NCBI GenBank assembly: GCA_031549925.1
Contig: JAVBPA010000122.1
Coordinates: 1-11,298, forward strand
Source: JAVBPA01 sp031549925
GTDB taxonomy: Bacteria; Bacillota; Clostridia; Oscillospirales; CAG-272
Reading direction: 5' to 3'
Length of the DNA: 11,298 nt
Under the pieces are notes generated by a model. The model did not search any database. It saw only the letters and a program-made list of their open reading frames with translations, and was not told the origin of the DNA. Both the position numbers and the translations under genes were made by a program. Below are positions 7,301-11,298 of the stretch, piece after piece. The first letter of the stretch is position 1. Each line of letters begins with the position of its first letter.

Positions 7301-8482
7301 TTATTTAAGCGTAAATTGTGCTAAAAATACTCCGGCGGCGACAGCAGATCCTATAACTCCGGCTACGTTCGGACCCATTGCGTGCATGAGCAGGAAATTA
7401 CCGGGATTTTCCTTTTGTCCGACCATCTGTGAAACCCGGGCCGCCATAGGAACAGCTGAAACTCCTGCCGACCCGATTAACGGATTTATTTTACCGCGTG
7501 TGATAAAACACATAAACTTTCCGAACAAAACACCGCCGATGGTAGAAAAGATAAATGCGATAAGACCTAATACAATGATAGATAATGTTTCAAAAGTCAA
7601 AAAATTTTCAGCCTTCGCAGTCGCACCGACCGATATTCCCAAAAATATTGTCACAATATTTATAAGTTCGTTCTGAGCGGTTTTTGAAAGTCTTTCCGTT
7701 ACTCCGCTTACATTTATCAAATTGCCGAACATCAGCGCTCCTACAAGAGGAGTTGCTTCAGGCAATATCCATGCAACAACAATTGTAACTATAATCGGAA
7801 ATAATACAAGTTCAATCTTTGATACCGGACGTAAAGTTTGCATTACAATCGAACGTTCTTTTTTTGTTGTTAGCATTTTCATAAAAGGCGGCTGTATAAT
7901 CGGAATTAAAGCCATATAGGAATAAGCGGCTATCGCTATCGCTCCAAGCAGCTGGGGAGCTAAAGTTTTCGTGACAAGTATTGCCGTAGGACCGTCAGCG
8001 CCTCCTATTATACCTATAGAAGCTGCTGCCTGAGGTGTAAAACCGATAATTAAAGCTCCTATAAACGCTATATATACACCAAGTTGAGCTGCGGCACCCA
8101 GCATAATGCTTTTGGGGTTGGCAATAAGCGGAGAAAAGTCCGTCATCGCTCCGACTCCGATAAAAATAAGAGAAGGATATAACCCGATTTTTACTCCGAT
8201 ATATAATAAATCAATGAGTCCGCCCTGCCGCAATATCATTCCGTAATCCGGTTTGTCTGCTAAAAAATATTCCATGTGAAGCATATTAGCGCCGGGAATA
8301 TTAATGAGCAACATCCCGAAAGCAATAGGCAGCAGCAGCAGCGGTTCAAATTTTTTGAAAATCGCCAAATAAAACAACGTGCCTATAATGATATACATAA
8401 TTATGTATTTCCATGCCGAGGGTTGTCTTAATGCTTGTGAAATACCCGTTGTATTCCAAAAGTTTACAATTGTATCAATCAT
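7301..8482 (-). CDS. oadB: Na+-translocating decarboxylase beta subunit (OadB/MmdB/GcdB family)
   Basis: This 393-residue integral membrane protein decarboxylates carboxybiotin on the carrier and couples the reaction to outward Na+ transport across the cytoplasmic membrane. Many hydrophobic segments are visible, for example around 26-62, 94-114, 125-150, 175-200, 225-240 and 298-325. Family hallmarks are the GGADGPTAI motif (160-168) with D163, corresponding to the essential aspartate of Klebsiella OadB, the NPLIGSAGVSAVPMAAR stretch (333-349), and GPNVAGVIGSA (370-380) with N372 and S379, matching the conserved Asn and Ser of the second ion region. The length is slightly below that of Klebsiella OadB. 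It starts 13 bases after the biotin-carrier stop, with a modest AGG ribosome binding site 8 bases ahead of the ATG. OadB, MmdB and GcdB are not distinguishable here, so the substrate is set by the carboxyltransferases. Confidence 0.95.
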   Translation of the reverse strand: MIDTIVNFWNTTGISQALRQPSAWKYIIMYIIIGTLFYLAIFKKFEPLLLLPIAFGMLLINIPGANMLHMEYFLADKPDYGMILRQGGLIDLLYIGVKIGLYPSLIFIGVGAMTDFSPLIANPKSIMLGAAAQLGVYIAFIGALIIGFTPQAAASIGIIGGADGPTAILVTKTLAPQLLGAIAIAAYSYMALIPIIQPPFMKMLTTKKERSIVMQTLRPVSKIELVLFPIIVTIVVAWILPEATPLVGALMFGNLINVSGVTERLSKTAQNELINIVTIFLGISVGATAKAENFLTFETLSIIVLGLIAFIFSTIGGVLFGKFMCFITRGKINPLIGSAGVSAVPMAARVSQMVGQKENPGNFLLMHAMGPNVAGVIGSAVAAGVFLAQFTLK

Positions 8483-8495
8483 AAGTATTACCTGA

Positions 8496-8879
8496 TTAAT
8501 TAAAAGTAAATAAAATATCGCCTGCTTTAACCGCGGCTCCTTGTTTTGCGTTTATGGTTGCAATTACGGAGTCGGCAGGTGCGATTATTTCATTTTCCAT
8601 TTTCATGGCTTCCAGTATACATAATATTTCGCCTTTTTTAACAGCTTTTCCTTCGGAAACATTTATTTTTAATATTGTTCCTGGCATCGGGCATGTAATT
8701 TTTTGAGAACCGGAATTGGAGGATTGTTTTACCGCGGGTTCTGTTTTGATTTGAGGTTTTAATTCCGCCGCCGGTTTCGTTTCCGAAACGGAGGAAGCTT
8801 GAGCTGCCGATTCTCCGGTAACTTCTTCCACCATAACCTCATATAATTTTCCGTTTACAGTTATATTATATTTTTTCAT
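8496..8879 (-). CDS. Biotin carrier protein of the decarboxylase complex (MmdC/GcdC/1.3S-like)
   Basis: The 127-residue protein has three parts. A short N-terminal stretch (1-22, MKKYNITVNGKLYEV) is typical of these carriers. An Ala/Pro/Ser/Lys-rich flexible linker covers about 23-58. The biotinyl domain covers about 59-127 and includes PMPGTI (64-69) and the EAMKMENEI motif (90-98), in which K93 is the lysine to be biotinylated. The linker lets the biotin arm swing between carboxyltransferase sites in the cytoplasm and the OadB pump at the membrane. The protein closely resembles the 1.3S subunit of propionibacterial transcarboxylase and MmdC of methylmalonyl-CoA decarboxylase in layout and length. 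An AGGAGA ribosome binding site lies 9 bases before the ATG and overlaps the end of the oadG-like gene. A biotin ligase must act on it; none is encoded in the window. Confidence 0.94.
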   Translation of the reverse strand: MKKYNITVNGKLYEVMVEEVTGESAAQASSVSETKPAAELKPQIKTEPAVKQSSNSGSQKITCPMPGTILKINVSEGKAVKKGEILCILEAMKMENEIIAPADSVIATINAKQGAAVKAGDILFTFN

Positions 8880-8885
8880 TACAAG

Positions 8886-9302
8886 TTATCTCCTGTTAAT
8901 TTTTTTGAATGATACAACGCGGAATCCCTCTATTTTTTCTTCCTGTTTCAAATTCATATTTTCAAAGTCAATATGAGCCGCGACAGCCGCCGTTATAACC
9001 GCTATAATATCTTCCTCGTTTTCATTTCCGGAATCTGTTGTTTCCAAAACTTCAGGTTCGGATTCAAAAGAATTATTATCAACAATTTCCTGCATCGATT
9101 GCTTTTTTTTGTTCGGAATTTTATGAAAAACCAATCCTGACAACTCAAGAATTCCCCAAAGCAACGCTAAAACAATCATTACTGTTCCGAGCCCGATAAC
9201 AAGGGTGTTAAAACTCAATACCAATCTTTCGGATAAAGGAGTGCTTCTGTCTATTGAAGAAGCTATATCCGAAGCTGCCAGCATATTTATAAATACATTC
9301 AT
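8886..9302 (-). CDS. OadG-family small membrane subunit (gamma/delta) of Na+ decarboxylase
   Basis: I use the ATG at 9302, giving 138 residues, rather than the upstream ATG at 9332, which would overlap the carboxyltransferase gene by 29 bases. The 9302 start lies one base after that gene's TGA and has an AGG 7 bases ahead. The protein has a short N-terminal tail, one membrane segment at about residues 28-52 (LVLSFNTLVIGLGTVMIVLA and onward), a basic KIPNKKK stop-transfer patch near 61-67, an acidic linker at about 68-97, and a conserved-looking helix DIIAVITAAVAAHI near 98-111, as in the longer OadG/MmdD-like proteins of Clostridia. In known complexes this subunit holds the carboxyltransferase to the membrane pump and aids assembly. 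Klebsiella OadG is about 80 residues, so this is the longer form. Confidence 0.88.
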   Translation of the reverse strand: MNVFINMLAASDIASSIDRSTPLSERLVLSFNTLVIGLGTVMIVLALLWGILELSGLVFHKIPNKKKQSMQEIVDNNSFESEPEVLETTDSGNENEEDIIAVITAAVAAHIDFENMNLKQEEKIEGFRVVSFKKINRR

Positions 9303-9312
9303 ATCAATACCT
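9303..9312 (-). promoter_or_regulatory. Ribosome binding site choosing the oadG-like start
   Basis: AGG at 9310-9312 (minus strand) lies 7 bases before the ATG at 9302, inside the last codons of the carboxyltransferase gene. The gap between the two genes is one base, which suggests translational coupling and argues against the longer start at 9332. Confidence 0.55.
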
Positions 9313-10662
9313 ATCGCCGCAAAGCATTTCAAAAGCTGATATTATCCTTTGTCTCAATTCTGCATATTCAATAACATCGTCTATTATACCGCATTGAGCT
9401 GCCGCTGCCGGAGATGATTTTTCTGTTTTATATTCAAAGACAAGTTTTTCTCTTTCAGCAGCCGGATCAATTGAAGTTTTAATTTTATCATTGTATAAAA
9501 ATTGAACAATAGATTCGGGAGGCATACTTGAAATATCGGAATCAATTACGGCATAAACAAGATCAGCGCCTACAGCGGACGAACCCAAAACAACCGGAGC
9601 TGTTCCGTATGCTTTTCCTAAAATAACCGTTACTTTAGGATTATTGGATTTTGCATATGCTGCCGCCAGATTTGAATATGGTAAATTATATGAAAATTTT
9701 TCGGTTTGAGATGAATATTCGTATCCTGCCGTATTAAGCAAAGTGAGAAGAGGTATATCAAAAGCTCCGCAAAGTGAAATTATTTTTTGAGCTTTTTGTG
9801 CGCCGTCAATTGTAAAATCCCCGTTTTTATATACGGGATTATTAGCGACAATTCCGGCTGCCATATTTCCTATGTTAATAAAACCGCAAAACATTTCGGG
9901 ATTTGTTTTAGCATATAATTCTATAAAACCTTCATTTCCGGCTAAAACATTTAAGATATCGTTTATATTATATTTTGATTTTATAATTTCTTCGAGTTCA
10001 GGCGTTTTCCGGTTTAAATTATCATTGTTAAAATATTCGGCTGGAGATAAAAACTTTAACAATCTGCGGATTATATCTGAACATTCTGTCATATCAGCTG
10101 CGAAAATATCAATAATATCCGATTTTTTGGCTTCGCCTGTGACAAAAGGAGGATTGATATATATTTCAGAGCTTTCACCTACAGATATAATTATATCAAA
10201 CATCCCGGCAATAACAGCCGCACCTCCGGAACAAATACCGTTTATTACAGCTATTCTCGGTATAATATGCTCCGCTTTGGCGACTGCCGACATAACTGAC
10301 CCATAAGCCTGCGTTACATATAAGCCTTCTGTGATTCTTGCGCCCGCGCTGTCAAAAACCGCAATTAACGGTTTGTTGTTTTTTTTAGCAGTTTCAATAA
10401 TATTACAGATTTTTTTAGCCGAAGCACTTCCGAAAGCGCCTCTGTCACGAGCCGATACTTCGACAAACGAATAAACAAGGTTTCCCTCCAAAGCGCCGTA
10501 TCCGCAGATAACAGGTTCTAACCCTCCGGCAGACGATGATATATAAGTGCCAAGCTCCGCAAATGTTCCTTCATCAAATAGTTGTTTGATAAATTGATCT
10601 CCCGCATTTGTTTCGCTTTGTCTTACAGCACGGAGGCTCACAATATCTTTAGCCGTATCCAT
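9304..10662 (-). CDS. Carboxyl transferase domain protein, divergent MmdA/PccB-like
   Basis: This 452-residue protein has the two crotonase-like halves of the carboxyl_trans family. The N-half contains LFDEGTFAELG (28-38), FDSAGARITEG (103-113) and the oxyanion-hole type loop GICSGGAAV (142-150). The C-half contains GAFDIPLLTLLNTAGY (299-314), PKVTVILGKAYGTAPVVLG (342-360) and GADLVYA (365-371). Typical MmdA/PccB proteins are about 510-530 residues and carry FITGP, LGGA-x-x-H, PGF-x-PG, a G-x-x-x-HGA stretch and YGGAY. Here these are YINPP, absent, TAGYEYS, NLPYSNLAAAYA and YGTAP, so it belongs to a shorter, divergent branch that I recall seeing next to OadG-like genes in Clostridia. It probably passes a carboxyl group between an acyl substrate and the biotin carrier, but whether that substrate is a CoA ester is unclear. 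It is first in the operon, with GGAGG 5 bases before the ATG. Confidence 0.85.
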   Translation of the reverse strand: MDTAKDIVSLRAVRQSETNAGDQFIKQLFDEGTFAELGTYISSSAGGLEPVICGYGALEGNLVYSFVEVSARDRGAFGSASAKKICNIIETAKKNNKPLIAVFDSAGARITEGLYVTQAYGSVMSAVAKAEHIIPRIAVINGICSGGAAVIAGMFDIIISVGESSEIYINPPFVTGEAKKSDIIDIFAADMTECSDIIRRLLKFLSPAEYFNNDNLNRKTPELEEIIKSKYNINDILNVLAGNEGFIELYAKTNPEMFCGFINIGNMAAGIVANNPVYKNGDFTIDGAQKAQKIISLCGAFDIPLLTLLNTAGYEYSSQTEKFSYNLPYSNLAAAYAKSNNPKVTVILGKAYGTAPVVLGSSAVGADLVYAVIDSDISSMPPESIVQFLYNDKIKTSIDPAAEREKLVFEYKTEKSSPAAAAQCGIIDDVIEYAELRQRIISAFEMLCGDRY

Positions 10663-10720
10663 TTATTCCTCCGAAATTAATTAATTTTTGTTGGGGATTT
10701 ACAATAAAAAAAATACATCC

Positions 10721-10749
10721 CTTATACTAAAAGTATAGAATATTGTAAA
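10721..10749 (-). promoter_or_regulatory. Sigma-A-type promoter of the decarboxylase operon
   Basis: On the minus strand TTTACA (10744-10749) and TATAAG (10721-10726) are separated by exactly 17 bases, each one mismatch from the TTGACA/TATAAT consensus. Transcription would start near 10713-10715, giving a leader of about 50 bases before the GGAGG ribosome binding site. AT-rich DNA lies upstream. No other good promoter is seen within the five-gene operon, whose gaps are 1-13 bases. Confidence 0.75.
10723..10737. promoter_or_regulatory. Perfect palindrome overlapping the -10 box, candidate operator
   Basis: TATACT-AAA-AGTATA is a 6+6 inverted repeat with a 3-base centre, lying in the spacer and covering four bases of the -10 element. 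A repressor bound here would block RNA polymerase. The binding protein is unknown. The XRE regulator at 4883-5791 is the only regulator in the window and is a possible but unproven partner. In such AT-rich DNA short palindromes also arise by chance. Confidence 0.4.
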
Positions 10750-10894
10750 GAATTATTCAATGATATTCATGTTTTATATATGTTAATTGTAATTAATAAA
10801 TTATTATTATATTATTCACAATACATTAATTATAAAAAAATTTGGAAAGGTAGATAATTTTTTTATTATTGAATATTGCAAAAACTTTCACCGC

Positions 10895-10930
10895 AAAAAA
10901 AATGCTCCCGCTTAATAAATAAACGGAAGC
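10895..10930 (-). terminator. Intrinsic terminator of the ABC-2-like permease gene
   Basis: On the minus strand GCTTCCGTTTA pairs with TATTAAGCGGGAGC through an 11-bp stem (10904-10930, two G-T wobbles, 5-base loop), followed by a run of eight T (10895-10902). It lies 33 bases after the stop of the membrane-protein gene and insulates the decarboxylase promoter. Confidence 0.9.
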
Positions 10931-10962
10931 TTTCATGTGTTATTATATTTGCCTTGTATAAA

Positions 10963-11298
10963 TTATTCCAAATTTAATTTTTTCTTTAAAATAAGATTGG
11001 TAAGTAAAAAGTATAAAACGTTTGTAACGATAGATACAACTATTATTCCTATTATAAAAGTATATGATAATTTTATAACGTCACTGTTGTCTGAAGTAAA
11101 ACTTTTTATAATAACTTCTATATTAGAGAAATTCATTATGGTAATTGTTAAAACATAAAAAAATTGATTTACAAAATATAAGATGAAATAACTCAGCACC
11201 ATTCCGCCTATTCTGAATTTCCTGAAAAACTGACCCATAGATATTGCGGCATATATCATCATGTATTGCGTAAAACACGCTATTATAACATATAATAC
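10963..11298 (-). CDS. Membrane protein, ABC-2-type permease-like, C-terminal end (5' part outside window)
   Basis: The frame stays open to the window edge, so the ATG at 11262 is probably internal. 111 residues are visible. Three hydrophobic segments can be seen: one at the truncated start (VLYVIIACFTQYMMIYAAI), one beginning GMVLSYFILYFVNQ that runs on into FFYVLTITIM, and one of about 23 residues, FIIGIIVVSIVTNVLYFLLTNLI, near the C-terminus. The pattern YAAISMGQFFRKFRIGG between the first two, and the ending LILKKKLNLE, resemble the last part of clostridial ABC-2-type exporter permeases, in which a Y-x-x-I-x-x-G-Q motif follows a membrane helix and the chain ends in 'LNLE'. An associated ATPase would be expected upstream, outside the window. 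The substrate cannot be guessed. A strong terminator follows the stop codon. Confidence 0.62.
   Translation of the reverse strand, partial: VLYVIIACFTQYMMIYAAISMGQFFRKFRIGGMVLSYFILYFVNQFFYVLTITIMNFSNIEVIIKSFTSDNSDVIKLSYTFIIGIIVVSIVTNVLYFLLTNLILKKKLNLE

Larger units (their letters stand above)
10663..10962. other. AT-rich 300-base intergenic region
   Basis: This stretch holds the decarboxylase operon's leader and promoter (to 10749) and the terminator of the upstream membrane-protein gene (10895-10930). Between 10750 and 10894 the DNA is extremely AT-rich, with a small palindrome, TTAATT-GT-AATTAA (10783-10796), and a GAATATTG-x-AAA stretch at 10871-10881 that echoes one at 10738-10749 beside the promoter. 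I see no gene with a credible start and ribosome binding site here. The AT-rich DNA lies just upstream of the -35 box and could act as an UP element, or could simply be neutral. Confidence 0.6.

Noticed and set aside
5921..7919. Several plus-strand ORFs of 65-146 codons opposite oadA and oadB
   Set aside because: They lie antisense to well-recognised genes and have no family motifs or ribosome binding sites.
9872..10306. 144-codon plus-strand ORF opposite the carboxyltransferase gene
   Set aside because: It is a shadow of a confidently identified gene on the other strand, with low-complexity translated sequence.
10868..10921. Small plus-strand ORF (TTG start near 10869, about 17 codons) in the AT-rich intergenic region
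   Set aside because: The only purine-rich ribosome-binding-like stretch is about 20 bases away, and the ORF runs through the minus-strand terminator.

Overview
The window is AT-rich, with short intergenic gaps, AGGAG-type ribosome binding sites, one TTG start, and a sodium-pumping decarboxylase operon. This suggests an anaerobic low-GC Firmicute of class Clostridia, probably an uncultured gut or digester organism. That assignment is inferred from gene style only. No rRNA, tRNA, CRISPR array or insertion sequence was seen.

Layout. (1) Positions 1-4238, plus strand: the C-terminal part of a large glycoside hydrolase resembling GH106 (alpha-L-rhamnosidase family), then a stand-alone GlmU-type nucleotidyltransferase, then a beta-lactamase-fold serine hydrolase. 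They are closely spaced and read as one transcription unit, possibly for breaking down or remodelling a polysaccharide or glycoconjugate. (2) Positions 4239-5791, plus strand: after a 115-base gap holding an unusual hairpin come the beta subunit of a class I fumarate/L-tartrate dehydratase, without its alpha partner, and an XRE-type regulator with a long helical C-terminal region. A bidirectional terminator closes this block. (3) Positions 10662-5890, minus strand: five tightly packed genes for a biotin-dependent, membrane-bound Na+-translocating decarboxylase or transcarboxylase. In order they encode a divergent MmdA/PccB-like carboxyltransferase, an OadG-like small membrane subunit, a biotin carrier, the OadB-type pump, and an OadA-type carboxyltransferase lacking its own biotin domain. 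A well-formed sigma-A-type promoter with an embedded palindrome precedes the first gene. (4) Positions 10895-11298, minus strand: the C-terminal end of a membrane protein resembling an ABC-2-type permease, with a strong terminator.

How the parts may work together. OadA normally takes CO2 from oxaloacetate (or handles pyruvate), the carrier moves the carboxyl group on biotin, and OadB releases CO2 while exporting Na+. With a second, MmdA-like carboxyltransferase in the same operon, the carrier could receive carboxyl groups from two donors or shuttle them between two substrates, as in propionibacterial transcarboxylase. The convergent dehydratase subunit belongs to a family making oxaloacetate (from L-tartrate) or interconverting malate and fumarate, so the two convergent units may share C4-dicarboxylate metabolism. 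The lone beta subunit is an unexplained gap in that picture. No wholly new system is obvious. The most distinctive points are the two-carboxyltransferase decarboxylase operon with its divergent first subunit, the orphan dehydratase subunit beside a regulator, and the palindromic promoter.
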